Positions 51,134-64,000 of a DNA stretch of 64,000 nucleotides are shown here, piece after piece. The stretch's first letter is position 1. Every line of letters starts with the position of its first letter. This DNA is from Pempheris klunzingeri (Eukaryota; Chordata; Actinopteri; Acropomatiformes; Pempheridae). A program made the translations under genes and the position numbers. The notes under the pieces are model-generated. The model saw only the letters and a program-made list of their open reading frames with translations. It was not told the origin of the DNA and made no database searches. The stretch is taken from assembly GCF_042242105.1 (NCBI RefSeq), contig NC_092022.1:13264001-13328000 (forward strand), read 5' to 3'.

Positions 51134-54100
51134 CTGTAGAGTGAGAGACAGAGAGAGACAGAGGGTCAGCGTGTTTCTGTGAAAGGGTTTGTTTTGTGTT
51201 GATTGTCATCAGGTGACAGGAATATGATGTTGGAAAGCACATGTTCTGTCATGACTCCTTGTTTCTTAGATACCCATCTCTCTGGAAACCAGCAGTGAGA
51301 GAAAGATGAGTGAGAAAGGGAGATACAGAAATGAGGGACGACGAGGGAGAGGCAGCAAGAAGATGGAAAGAAGAGATTACAGCAGCAGCAGGAAAAGATT
51401 TTACTCGTTTGAAAAAAAGACAGTCGAAAACTCCTTGCTACTTTTTTTTCACAGTCTGTTATTGTGAAGGCACTGCAATGAGTCATGTAACTGTGAAAAA
51501 GGAAAGCAACCAGCATAAAACAAGACAGTAACCAAGTATTGGGATGTAAGTGTAGCTAATAGTCACTTTGTTAAATAATAAAACGTGTCACTTTGTTAAA
51601 TAATTGGCATAAACTTATGATATTTTCTGCCCAAATAATGAGTTGCCCAAAGTTATTGTAGCTCCTTATCTACTGCACATACACAGTATCTCTTATTAAC
51701 TGGCTCGTACATTCACTGGCATACATGTGCACACACATTATTTCTCTTTGTCACACATAAACATAGTCACGAACACAACACCTGCTCTAGAGAAAGGGAA
51801 TCAAGGCACACACCCTGCAATGACCCCAATGCAGGCTGTGGAAGGAGAGGATAGTGCAAGGTAACTGGGACTGTGCATACATTAGTGCATAATTAACTGG
51901 CTGTACAGTGATAGCATGGGCCTAGCTCCCTCCAGACACCAGGGCTCACATTTAAACTGCACTGTGCCATATAATTCCTTCTAGAAATCCACTCTGCTCC
52001 TGTTGTGCCATCTGTATCAGCACTCAAATTCACCCAAGCTTGTGTGACTTTTCATCAGCATGGAGATCGCATTCAATAGTAAACTGAGGTGTACATTGCT
52101 CAAAGCATGTGTCTGGATGTGCGTCTGTGTGCGTGCGCAGTGTGCTTACACTGTATGTGTGTATGACCGAGTGCTGACGCCTGCAGATGTTTAATTAAAG
52201 ACTCCAGAGATGAGTCACCACCTAAAACCAGTGCCAGTGATATCAATCCTGCTGAGACTGTGGTAGAGAGAGGTAGAGAATGAGAGAGGGGGAGAGAGAA
52301 AGATGGGCCGGCTAAATGAATAAGGAGGATGACACGAAAATTGTTGGGGAGACAGATGTGGGTGGAAAGGCTGGATGGGTTGAGGACAGAGCGCAGGACA
52401 GGGAAAGTAACAATGAGAGAGAATGGGTATTGATAGGTGGGTGGATGGATAGACGCGATGATGAGAGAGCAGCCTTGACAAGGAAAAAGGGGTGGTTAAT
52501 CATCAGAAGGGAGAGGAAACAGACGATGATGATGATGATGGATGAGAGAAACAAAAACTGTGACAGATTGTGCAAACAGGAAAAAGGTTAATTCAAAACT
52601 GGTTAAGATGTCCAATGAGAAGGAGTTGGAAACAGACGAAGTGGGAGAGTAGGATTGTGACACTGGAGTCATTTGAAAAAATCGTATGATAAAAGCCATA
52701 CAAAAAAAACAAAATGATAAATCAAAACAAACCCTCCTCTCCTCTCAAGCCACATCACAGAAAGATGTCATTTGACCCTTCGAACAACCAGAACTTTCTC
52801 ATGCTCCTAAAATAGAAGCTGCGAACCAGTGTACACTGACAAGACACTTGCCCTTAAATCAATAATTGGAAATCAGCCAATGATATTGCTCTGTTTCACC
52901 ATCATTTTACTAATAATTCAATATGCCAATAATATTTCACTTTGCTTGATGCATCAGAAATGCTAACCCTTAAATGCCTGTCTCTATGGAAAAACGCATG
53001 GCTGCTCTAATAGATCAAGATGGTCGGACTGATTCGGCTATTTACCCCGTAATTATAGTAGTGACAAGATCTGTTGCGATGCAAAATCTGCTCCCTGGAC
53101 TCTCTGTTAGAGGCAGAAACAAAGTAATGGGAACTTCGGTATAAACTGCTGAGACAACCTCATAGGCAGAGTAAGAAACATGCAACACACACCTTACCTT
53201 CCTTAGCAAAAGGCGTGCAGACCAGGGGTGTACAATATATGATAAAAAGCAAAAGCAGGAGAAGGAGAAAAGTGTCCTCCACAAGTTCTGTTACTGCTGC
53301 AGCTTTCTGCTGCCTCCTCAATTGGCATCAGAATGACTAATCTGTCACAGACTACATTGGGTAACCTTATGCTGGAGTAGTAACTAGAGCTGGGGCAAAG
53401 GCCACATGCGTACACATACACACACACGAACACATGCAAACAGGCATGCACACAGGTCACAGAAAAAGCAAAGAAAAGTGGTTTGGCATTAAATATTGCT
53501 TCATTGGTAGTTTTTGCATTCGTGTGTGTGTCTCTGTCTATGTGTGTGTCTAGCCATGTGTGCCATGAGCCATTTCTCAGTGATCTGGGTGATGTGTTCA
53601 AGGCCCTCTAGACTGGAACGGTGCGATTAGATCCTCAGATCTCTCCATGCTTGACTCACTCACCCTACATACACACACACAAACACACACACTCAGGCCG
53701 TATCCATATCTGACTTATTTACAGTATCACAATAAATAATTGATGTTTAACAACTCCATTAACATGTTCAACATGGCAGGGAAGAAAGAATGATGAGAGA
53801 CTGACGTGGGCAGAGGAGCCAAAGCTCCCTTCTTCACTCTACACGACCTTTAACTCCTTAGAGCTCAAATATAATCCTCTCCTTTAGCTATAAGCTGTTT
53901 CTCAGATGAACACCTTGGGAGTATGAATTTTTAATGATGTTCAGTCTGATATTTTCAGTAAAGCACGAAAAGAGGAGAAATCAAATCTCATACGGGGCCC
54001 CCCCTAGTATTTTTTGCCACTCACAGATGTCATGGATGTCATCTGATGTCAGATTCCATGGAGCGACACTCTGACACACTCAAACATAACTCCCTGTCCT

Positions 54101-57100
54101 CACGCTGTAAAACATATTTGTGCACACAAGCATGTAAGGAAGCTGCCACTCCACTTTCATAATTCCTAAAGCATGTGTGAATAACTACTGTGGAGAGTCC
54201 TGTCAGCGCTGCTTAATCAACATGTCTCGTTCTGTTTCCGTTCATATTTATGTAATTGTGAGGTTAATCAAATCTTGTTTTATGCCCTTCAATTTGACTC
54301 GTGACTTATGAATTAAAAGTCCACACACATGAATATAAATTTCCTTTTTATGGTTTTCAGCCTCAGCAAGCGTCGTTATGAGAACCTGTCATGAACGCTC
54401 TCCAAATGCTGTTGAAATTCTTAATTAGCAACGGATTGCTACGAAGGAAATAAAGGACACAATCAAACTTGGTAATTTTTTAGGAAATTCTTCCTTGCAA
54501 ACTTTAAAAGCATTACATTATATTGTGATTCTCTATTAGAAATGTCCTCTGAGGTCATCAAATGTATTCCTATGTTTAATGACAGCATGTGCCACATACC
54601 TGCAACTGCTCAAGCAAACAACGGAGAAGAAAACGACACAAACACAATGTAATCAACGTGTGCTTGATTCAAAATTGATACAGATTTTTTGCATTGTTAG
54701 AAAACACACAGTTTGTCAAGCATAATCAAACCAAATGTACTTTTCCTGACATCCTGGGATTTAAGGATTCAGCCTATTTCCATTTAAATCAGTGTAAGGA
54801 AGGCAGCTTGTTTCATGGTGTTAACATGATTTACATAATAAATAGATATTCAAGATATAAGTGTATATATCTCTACTACACATAAGCTGTTTAACATATA
54901 CTGCCAATACATCACACATGCACATATGGAAACAGACTGCAGCACCTGTGCTCTGTAGCAGTGAAGACAAAATACTATTAAGGAAGCATTGTGACCTTGA
55001 CTCGTGTTAGGACGGCGTGAAACAGAGGTGTCATATGGGGCCCATGCCAACCCACGGTGGTCTGACTATTCTTGCCATGCTATTAATACACAGGGATCCA
55101 CGAGATAACAACTCATGCTGTATGTCATACTCTAATAAAAACACAGGCAAGCGCTGCACACAGCCGGTAGATAAAAATTCTGTGTTGGAAATCTGGAATC
55201 AGAAATATGGTGTTGCACTTTATGCTAAGTTACTGTACATTTTAATAAGCTAACTGCTATGACATTACCACATGTGTGTAAACATGAAACAGATGTTTGG
55301 GCAGATCTAGCTTAACTACAAGCCGATCCATTAGCCAGGTGGTTGGCAAGAAATTCACGTATATGTGCAATGTTTACCTCCCGAAGCAAAATATTGCATT
55401 TACTACTGGTTTGCCTTTTCTGCTTTGATTTGATGTTGCCATATAATCCACTGTAACACCACTGTCACTGTCCAAACATTTGTAGTGTACATGCAGTGTT
55501 TCCACATAGAAATATAAAGTCCTTATCCTTACCCCCTAATAATTAACTTCATCGTTAATCTACTTCTGCACTTCAAGGCAAAGGCACAAACAATCATGCA
55601 CAAAACACTCAGACACACGCAGTGGCTTTCCAACTGAGCTGAACTGTATCCCCCCGTTAAGAAACAACATGTTATGTCGTTAGTTGAGTTTGTTGGTTGA
55701 CTTAAAGCTCTTTGTTGAGAGAGGAGAACAAGGCTGCTGACCTCAGACCTTTTAAAGAATAAATTGTTTAAAAGCTACAGAGGTCAAGCTTGAGACAAAT
55801 ACAGTTTATTGCAGCCATTATGTGTCCCAAACCCTCAGCTCTGACATTAGCTAGCAGGTTTTTATGGGGTTTAATTTGTATTTTTGTCTGTGGCGTGTGT
55901 GTGTTCTAAGTAATTCCACTCAGGCTTGAGGCTTCAGAGGTTTCATTAAAGTTTCAAGTGATCTTTTGCTCGCAGCTGATCCTGGTGAATATCCCACATT
56001 TTAATCAGAGTGGATCTACCTTTCTCACATGTTTCTCATATCTCTTATTCTTCCTTCAGTTTCTGTGTGTTTAATGCCATAAATGTATCCTTACTGATTT
56101 GATTCTGATGAATATATGTTATGCTGATGTATTAAACTGGATTGCCCTTAGGTATACTGTACTATGCTAATACTATGCTAAAATATATACTGTAAAATCT
56201 ATTCTATGGTGTTAGACTATGATGCAGATTTGCTTATTGCTACCTCTGCTGCAGCTGTTTTAATGGTACAGGCTGCCTGCTTAAAAACCTAACCTAAAAT
56301 CGTCTCCTTTAAATGATTTTTTGAATCACTTTCCCCATCGTCCAAATTCCCACAGACTTTAGTGAATAATATTCATCACAAGACTAAATCTGCAGCGTGC
56401 CAGATGTTTGCAGCTGAGCACAGTTTGAGTATCTGTTAAGTGCGCTCACACAACTGTGTGGACATGACAGTTATCTTTTTATTCTGTGTACTGAACTACC
56501 TACAGCCGCATCCTCACTTCAACGTACAATACGGTTGACCTTGTATGTTGGACCCTGTATTGTGTTCCTGTGATGTGGTGGTGTGGGGTTTCTGGCTGAG
56601 TGTGGAGGCACTGGTTGGGTGAGTTGGTATTTTTGGACCAGAGTTTTTGACCCTATTAAGCAGATTAATACAGGCTGGGCAGCTCAGTGCTATAAGCCGA
56701 GGGATCTCTTCTGTCAGATCAACACAGATACTAGCGAGCCATCACAGATATACACATAAACACAAAAAGTAACACACATACACACAGATACACACACGGG
56801 GCAACATAATACTGCTAGAGTCACTTATTTTTTAAAATGTATCAGACAGAATATACAGTTTGAGCAAGTAAAATGACCACTATTTACACCCTCGTACTTC
56901 TACACCTTTCACATCCATCCATTGAGACTAAAGTATATTTAAAGCATGGTTAAAGTTAAACAACTAAAACACTTGGGTAACATTAGGGAAAGATTAAGGT
57001 CATGGGTCAAGAGTAAAAATGACAGCTGCAATGATTAAAGAATGAAAAAACGCTTAATGAATCCTTAATCTTTGGTCAACAGAAAATTATTGGCAGCTAT

Positions 57101-57973
57101 TTTGACTGTAGATACATTGTTTTAGTGATCAAACAAAAATGGCAAACATTCCCTGGTTCCAGCTTCTTAAATGTGAGAAATTGATTCTTTATTTTCTCAT
57201 ATATGATAGTCAACTTAATATTATGGACTGCAAAACAAGCTATTTCTGTAAGTCACCTTGGGTTTTGGGAAATTATTCTTCACCATTTAAAGATAAGTGA
57301 AAATAATTGTTATAATTGTTAGCTCTAATAAAGGTTTTATGCTGACCGTCGTTCCCTTACTTTGTGATGTACTATATAAATGTCAAACACCACTTTCTGC
57401 AGTCAAACTAAATGTTTGAGCATGAATTCGTAATGCAGAAAAGATTGTTTTGAATATATATAATAGTGGAGACAACGGTTGTTCTCCATTACCATCATAA
57501 ATCCTAACTGTTTATGGGAAATTAATAACTTTAAGAGCACACACATACGTTATAGAGCAAATGCTTAGATGGTAGCACATACAGAGAAACACACACTGCC
57601 AAACCTTCTGTGCACACAGACACACAGACGCAATTTTCGATTCTAAACAAACATGCCTTTAATAAACACTTTCAAACTGTAGTACAGATGGTAATTGAGA
57701 GGATGTTTTTAATTATCAAACATCTATTATCCAAATAACAGATTTTTAGAATATCATAACCTTATCCCTCTCTCTTGAGCTTTTAAATCACTTACTGAAA
57801 TATGAATTACAAATGTCCATTTGGTAATGCAGTTCAAATAACCAGAGCCAAATGCTGCCTCTCATTAATGGGGCTAAAAATAGATGCAAAATGGACCCTC
57901 AGTGATCTTCAGTGTTTGGCATGTATATGAGGTGACACTATACAGCATGTTTGTACTTTATAAGTGTGTGCTC

Positions 57974-57981
57974 GCACACGC

Positions 57982-58024
<43 letters not shown>
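57974..58024. repeat. (CA)n microsatellite
   Basis: About 50 bp of CA repeat with two CG interruptions at its start. Confidence 0.93.
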
Positions 58025-58026
<2 letters not shown>

Positions 58027-58285
58027 GCATGTTAATGTATCACACTATTAAAATATGAATATGTGATTAAGTGCACATTAGTAAACAAAAGCAATGTTTT
58101 TTCTTTGTGAATGGTGAATTTGTTTATGAATGAGCACTACTGTTATTGTAAGTATTTATTACATCTGGTTTTACCTTGATTACTTACTTTACTCATTTTT
58201 TTTGTTAAGCAATAAAGTGCTCTGTGATATATTATATAGCTTTAGAAAAATGTTATATTCAAAATGCAAAATTCAATTTATTATA

Positions 58286-58506
58286 CACTGTTGCCCATAA
58301 AGTTGGAATAAAACCTCTTCTCATGAAATGATTGTGACAATGTGATTTATTCTTGATAAATAAAGTGTATATCTTCTCAACTTTATTGATCAAACTCTTC
58401 CAAACATATCACTGTGAAACCACAATTAACCTTTGGAAACTGTGTATTCAGGCTTTAACAAAATTGGGGGTATTGAACAATTATTCCAACTTTATGGGCA
58501 ACAGTG
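58286..58506 (+). mobile_element. TA-flanked MITE, copy 1
   Basis: A 221 bp element bounded by TA at 58284-58285 and 58507-58508. Its terminal inverted repeats are CACTGTTGCCCATAAAGTTG and the complement CAACTTTATGGGCAACAGTG. It has no coding capacity; Tc1/mariner-derived by its TA target. The second copy at 62383-62606 is in the opposite orientation. Confidence 0.92.
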
Positions 58507-61500
58507 TATATATTATTATTATCACACATATATATATATATATATATATATAAAGTATATATATTATTTTGGAAATTTTTTAGGATTCAATTGTATCATT
58601 GTCACTCCAGCACCTATGCCATTATAACTTAAATGCTATTTACATTATTGTAAATGTATAACATGTAACTTACCCATTCATTTTATTTCCAAACATTATT
58701 GCTGGAGGACAGTGTGACTATGAAATTGAGTGGGATTTGACCACCAAAAGGTGGAAAGACATCACACTGAATGAAAGAGAACTGAAAGGACAAAATGCTA
58801 GATCTATATTTTAATTTTTGTCCACATTACCCATCTCTGCTTCATATATCTGTCTGGAGGAGATTTGTGGTGTATGTGCACTGCAGCCTCCGCAAGGCAT
58901 TCATAAGATGGAAGCTGCTGATGCTGACATGGGTGTGTCTGCAGGCTCCAGGCCAAGTCCCAGTGCTCAGCAGCTGGGACCAAAATCCCCACTTAGCCTT
59001 TCGACAATGCACACAGAAACACACACACGCACACACACACACGCACACACACACACGCACATACACACAGAGTAACAGCACGAGCAAAGTACAGCCAAAA
59101 TAAATCAAAAACTTCCTGTACAGCATCTAAAAACAACACATAGTAGATCTGCTTTAGGCAGTGACAAAACTGGAGGCCATTGCACAGATTTACCAACAGT
59201 TACAGACAACTGTCATTGATTCAATCAGACGAATAAAGCAACAGATTAAGAAGATTTAGGGCTATTTTATTGTCGTGTATGTGCCAGTCACTTGCATCAC
59301 AAAAAAATCCTAACCCAACTGGACCAAAGCTTGAGCCTGTCTCCTAGATACTGCAATAACTATGTTTCAGATCTGCTTCAGATCTTGTTGCCTCTGAAAG
59401 GAGATCCTCAATTCCTGGTTGACAAAAGGACCAAAGTACCAGCATAGGTTCGTCTGTACATCTGAAACTGTTACACACTCACTACACTAGTGCAGAAACC
59501 AGAGGACAATCATTATGAAATCATCAAAATCAAGTTCTACATATACAGTAGATTCTGCAATCATTTCTTTGCGATGAAGGCAGGATCAAATTTACAGCAC
59601 ATCGAGTCAAACGTTAAATATTCAGGACTACATGAGCAAAAATACATAAAAAAGAAATCTTTAGTTTCTGTCTGTTATTTATTAAGAGTTTAAGACTCAA
59701 AAAAACACTACTAAAAAAACTAAAAACTAAAAACTACTCTGCACTATCAGGGCTGTGTAGGTGTGGTTTGCTCAAATTTGATTGACAGTGACCAAACAAT
59801 CATCAGATTCAAATATTGCTAAATCCTTATTGATGCAAGGAAGTTCTTGACGTTGCCTTTTTCCGACCTGGGCCTCCCCACTTAAAAGCAGTGAGAAGAA
59901 CACAGAGAAAAAAGGAAATTCAAAAATCTCTAATGATTCAAGTCTTTTTGTAGTGGTGAGTGATCTGCCTATCGAGATATTGATTCTCATAATTCCTGAA
60001 ACAAGTGTAACTGAACAGGTAATAAGTGCTACTGTCTCTCTCCTTTGCAGCAAGAAAGTTATTTACACACAAAACACAGTCAGAAGGTTAAATAATAACA
60101 TTTCATTTGACCTCAAAAGCAGTGAAACAGACACGCTCTCATCCCTCCCGCTGTCTCGTCTACCCACCCTGTCCTCCACCTCCACTCCCCATCCCACCCT
60201 GGCATTCCTCTTCCACTGTGGGGATTAAGCTTGTCTCATTTACAGGAATATTACGTTATTTTTTCAGAAGCCTTTTTTGTGCCAGATCCAGACGAGGAAA
60301 ATATGGCCATCTGGTCATACATATCCCTAATCTCAGGTGGCGCACGTGCACGACATCCAGACACGCGCACACACACACACACACACATACACACACAGAT
60401 TCTAAAATGCACCATACATACTGAGTGAGTGTCCATATCTACTTGAAAATAACCACAAACATGACACATACTGGGACACTTTTGATCCCTTAAGACTCAG
60501 CAACAGCTCACTGACTTGGACAGTGAGGACAGACTCATCAGACTGCTCATCTATGTATACCAACTTACGAAAATGACTGTTAAATAAGACAATTTAGCAC
60601 ATTTTGCCTTTCGGTTGGTGATCATCACAAGATAAAAAAAAACCTAATTTGCAAAAATACACCATATTTGAAATTTTTTTAATTTTTTTGGTGCATTTAA
60701 AGACACATGTCCACCAGGTCTTGCCACCAAGAAAAACACTTGTGACGTAAAAGATTTCTTATTCCTTATTCCTTACTTTTTGCACCATCCAGTGTATTAT
60801 ACAGCTGTTAATGGATTACAAAATGGAGTGTGTGTGCGTGCCACGACAAGTGGATGTAGGATGGAGGGCCACCTCAGTTTTAAGGGGTTCACGGGAAAAT
60901 TATGGAGGCAACGAGACACTTCAAAGACTCTTACTTAAAAAAAATGTGCTTACAGAGTAACAACTTTAATTAAACAGGATATGTGTGGAGAAGAAATCAG
61001 AAAGAGGTACAAAAACATTGCATAAAATGTTGAGCTAAACTGTGGTGGAATTGTCCAGTGAGGGATATTTATATGTTGCTGTATGTTGTTGACATGCACA
61101 GGAGCAACAGCACACTGACCAAAGAGCAGGACTACTCTCTGCAAAGGCATGCCATCTCCTCTGGCCAGATACAGGAAGTAAAAACTCAAGTTCTTCACCT
61201 GAGTTTCCATTTTATACATTTCAGTGTCTTTTTATTTTCATTACATTTTGTGATAGATGTATCAAACATTTGGCAGATCAAGATTTCACATGAAACACAT
61301 GATACACTCATTTACCAGCATCTTTTTTTAAAGACTTAATGCTGGCTTTCCTCAATCCTAAACACCTTTAAAAACAGCTGAGATGGAAAAGGGGAAAACT
61401 AAGGCAGCATCACAGGACATGGTGCCCTAAATAGAACTTTGGTACAGATTTAGATAATGGTGGGCATGAGAAACACCCTGTTGAGAAGAGTTTTTTGCTT

Positions 61501-61749
61501 TAGCATCTTCAACTTTTTGAACACTTGACTCAGTGAGGAAAAAAAAAGTTTTCCTTCTTCCCATTCCTTAGAAATTGACGTCAGCTAAAAGAGGTGAGTA
61601 AGGAAAAAAAAAAAAAGCTGTGATTTCCTTCAGCCTTCTTTCAGCGCAAACGTGCAGCAACAATGAATTAAGAAAACGCACGGTGAACGATCCCTGGGGG
61701 AACCTGTAGCACTTGTCCTAATAGACTATTAGTGGAGAGAAAAGTGGCC

Positions 61750-61950
61750 TACCTTTAGTGAAGTCACGATCCTACAAACTTCCCGGTGAAAGTTTGGTGC
61801 TCCGGGCCGCGCCGGAGGCATGGTTAGTGCGCACTGGATCGACTGACCGCAACGCGCGTCCTGACCGCGGGCTGACCGCACAGACAGCAGGCGCGGCGGA
61901 GGTGCCCCGGCCAGTCACCCTGGGGCCAGATGTGAGTGTGATGTAACAAC
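61750..61950 (-). promoter_or_regulatory. CpG-rich patch, candidate remote first exon and promoter
   Basis: A sharply GC- and CpG-rich stretch (GGGCCGCGCCGG, CAACGCGCG, GACCGCGGGC, GGCGCGGCGG) in AT-rich surroundings. On the minus strand CACTAAAG|GTAGGC at 61753 could be the donor of a noncoding first exon joining the acceptor at 51134 of KCNA10. A plus-strand donor (GAT|GTGAGT at about 61931) is also possible, so orientation is not settled. The 62-codon ORF across it has no recognisable homology. Confidence 0.5.
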
Positions 61951-62040
61951 AGCATGGTAACGTTTAATTTGGCCAATTCCCCGGTTGCAAAATCCCTGTT
62001 TTTCTTCGTCCTCCAACCAAAGCAGTGTCGCTTTATCTCG

Positions 62041-62080
62041 AGGGGAGGAGGAGGGATGGAGAGAGTGAGAGAGGGAGAGA

Positions 62081-62126
<46 letters not shown>
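62041..62126. repeat. (GA)n and purine-rich tract
   Basis: About 85 bp of mostly purine sequence ending in about 40 bp of pure GA repeat, directly upstream or downstream of the CpG patch depending on its orientation. Confidence 0.93.
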
Positions 62127-62129
<3 letters not shown>

Positions 62130-62382
62130 AAAAGGGTTGTTTCCTAACATCTGCCAGGCTGCCTTATGCTCTCTTGACCACCATCAGTCATGATAACCCT
62201 CTCTTCTCATTTCTAATCACACTGCTGAAGCAAGGAGCATTCAATTATAGTAGCTTTCCTCTTTTCTATACTGGCTGCAAAGAGATTCCTTACTAAGGCA
62301 GGTCCAATGTGAGAAATATGGGACAATGCCCACAGTCCTCATTCTGTGCATAAATGCATTTAAAGAACGGCTGAAGTTTATA

Positions 62383-62606
62383 CACTGTTGCCCATAAAGT
62401 TGGAATAATTGTTCAATACCCCCAATTTTGTTAAAGCCTGAATACACAGTTTACAAAGGTTAATTGTGGTTTAAGTTTCACTGTGATATGTTTGGAAGAG
62501 TTTGATCAATAAAGTTGAGAAGATATACACTTTATTTATCAAGAATAAATCACATTTCATGAGAAAAGGTAAAAAACATTTTAGTCCAACTTTATGGGCA
62601 ACAGTG
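62383..62606 (-). mobile_element. TA-flanked MITE, copy 2 (inverted relative to copy 1)
   Basis: A 224 bp element with the same terminal repeats as the copy at 58286-58506, flanked by TA at 62381-62382 and 62607-62608. It aligns along its whole length with the reverse complement of copy 1, differing by a small insertion near 62473, an internal deletion of about 8 bp near 62556, and further changes near 62570-62585. Confidence 0.92.
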
Positions 62607-62609
62607 TAT

Positions 62610-64000
62610 AAGTTGATATATAGGCTTCAGCAGTCAGATTTAGACTAATCAAATGGCTGTTCTTTTTTATATGAAATTCCTACTTTGTGCCTCCATGGAC
62701 AGTGAGCTGCTAAGGAAATCTCCATTGATTTTGCATTGCAGTAAAAAAAAAAATATCAAAATTGATTCTGCAACATCAGAGACATCGTCTCTATTCAACA
62801 GATTTTTCTTCCCTGTCAAAACCAGGCGCCTACATTACCTAGAATGCTAATCAATCACCCACAGTTTGGTCAGAGCTTCAGGTGTGCCACCAGCCTGAAG
62901 CTGAGAGTGGGCCACAGAGGTCTCTTGAGTGCATATCTTTCCAACACCACACCCATTTCATTTTCCAACTTGTAGTCTTCAGCCCTGACTCCAGTAGCAT
63001 CACTTGAAGCTATTTTCCTCCCGCATAAGGCTTTGATGTTTTAAATCAGTGGAGTTTTCCCCTGGGGAAATGGTAGATATCCACTTGATTTAACAGCAGT
63101 ACTGTTCAGTGTGGGAATCGTGGCTTTTATCCCCCACCGCCTACATTAAATTTGCTTTAAGAATAGATCCTTTAAAAGCCAGGAGTCAGGAGGAACGCTT
63201 ACAGTGAACTATATCTCTTTTAATGGACATACTGGGATGTGAGTGTTGTTTTGAGAAGGACTTGAAAAAACGTGAACCTGCCCTTTAATGCTTTCTACTC
63301 CTTCATTCCATACAGGCATTTCACTTTCGACTATTCCTCCCACACCGCTTTTTGATCTACTGCACATAAATGCCTATATAGCGTTTCATGTGGGCCGTGC
63401 AGGCCAAAAGGGTAAACTCCCCACGGGTAAATAGGATTGATTCGTTGCATCACTTACTGTCATACTAATATACAATCATCACTTTTTAAATGAATGGGTT
63501 TGGCACAGATGCTTCTATGGGCTGACCCCAGGAGCCTCAGCCTAAGGAGGAGACGCCACTGTCTGGCTCCTGACTGACTGTTCATGGTAGTCCACAGTGT
63601 GTATAGGCCTCCCTCTGCAGGCTTCTGGTGGCACTGCAGCTTAGTTCACACAAGTTTTATGTTCACGCTCTGGGCCGTAGTACTCAAATGTAATGTCAAA
63701 GGTCATTATTGCTTAAAAAGTAATTTTCCAGCTTTTAATGTTCACTATATATGTTAACTTTGAAATCCAAGAAGATTTGCACTACTTCTTTCTTTCTTTC
63801 TCTTTTCTCTTCTCTTTTTAACCCCATCCTGCAATTTGGACATAGAATTTAGTCTTCATGATTTTTTAAATCATCACTTTATTTATAGATTAGACATAGT
63901 CCACAGCATGTATCTTGCTGGTTGCTCTGCAGGTCACAGTCACACAAGTCTGGATGATTCGGACTGTTTATGTGTGTTTCCACCAACTCAATCCATATTC
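62610..64000. other. Noncoding sequence at the window end
   Basis: No gene, RNA or mobile element was recognised. A CT/T-rich tract lies at 63786-63820. Confidence 0.55.

Larger units (their letters stand above)
51140..61740. other. Gene-poor interval upstream of KCNA10
   Basis: No coding sequence is supported over about 10.6 kb. It is probably a KCNA10 5' UTR intron plus intergenic DNA. It contains GA-rich and CA-rich tracts (57974-58024, 59021-59066, 60370-60398), a short (TA)n at 58531-58552 and one MITE copy (58286-58506). ORFs here are short and mostly repeat-driven. Confidence 0.5.

Noticed and set aside
54250-57900. Search for ncRNA, tRNA, CRISPR or phage-like structure
   Set aside because: Nothing beyond AT-rich DNA and microsatellites was seen; prokaryotic-type systems are not expected in this eukaryotic window.
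61758-61946. GC-rich 62-codon ORF as a real protein start
   Set aside because: Open frames are common in CpG-rich DNA; no homology was recognised and a promoter or first exon explains it better.

Overview
The window looks like teleost fish nuclear DNA. It holds intron-split vertebrate genes, long AT-rich noncoding stretches, very abundant CA/GT microsatellites and Tc1/mariner elements with TA target-site duplications. All gene names come from recognising translated motifs and from remembered family sequences; no search was run. Exon limits were read by eye from splice signals and reading-frame continuity.

Layout. (1) 1-20.4 kb, + strand: the 3' sixteen coding exons of LGR6, an LRR-ectodomain GPCR of the R-spondin receptor family; its first exons lie outside the window. 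(2) 20.4-22.8 kb, - strand, tail-to-tail with LGR6: complete UBE2T, the Fanconi-anaemia E2 ubiquitin-conjugating enzyme (six coding exons). LGR6 and UBE2T are also neighbours in human 1q32. (3) 23.4-25.6 kb, - strand: a small three-coding-exon class I SAM-dependent methyltransferase of unknown substrate. (4) 27.2-33.1 kb, + strand: complete ETV7 (PNT and ETS domains, nine coding exons), with a dead Tc1 transposon just after its stop codon. (5) 34.5-38.6 kb, + strand: a PNPLA1-like patatin phospholipase (nine coding exons). ETV7 and PNPLA1 are neighbours in human 6p21. (6) 38.6-49.2 kb: gene-poor, with a shortened Tc1-like element. (7) 49.2-51.1 kb, - strand: KCNA10 (Kv1.8) as one intact coding exon with a probable upstream noncoding exon. 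(8) 51.1-64 kb: gene-poor, with two copies of one TA-flanked MITE in opposite orientation and a CpG-rich patch at 61.75-61.95 kb that could be a remote KCNA10 first exon and promoter.

The genes do not form one pathway. The window is a junction of pieces that in human lie on 1q32, 6p21 and 1p13. I found no clear evidence of a wholly new biological system. The observations most worth checking are CA-rich tracts next to splice donors of in-frame-skippable LRR exons in LGR6, a degenerate CCAAT-box tandem array upstream of ETV7, CTCF-like motifs near the gene boundaries, a His next to the catalytic Cys of UBE2T, and the unassigned methyltransferase.
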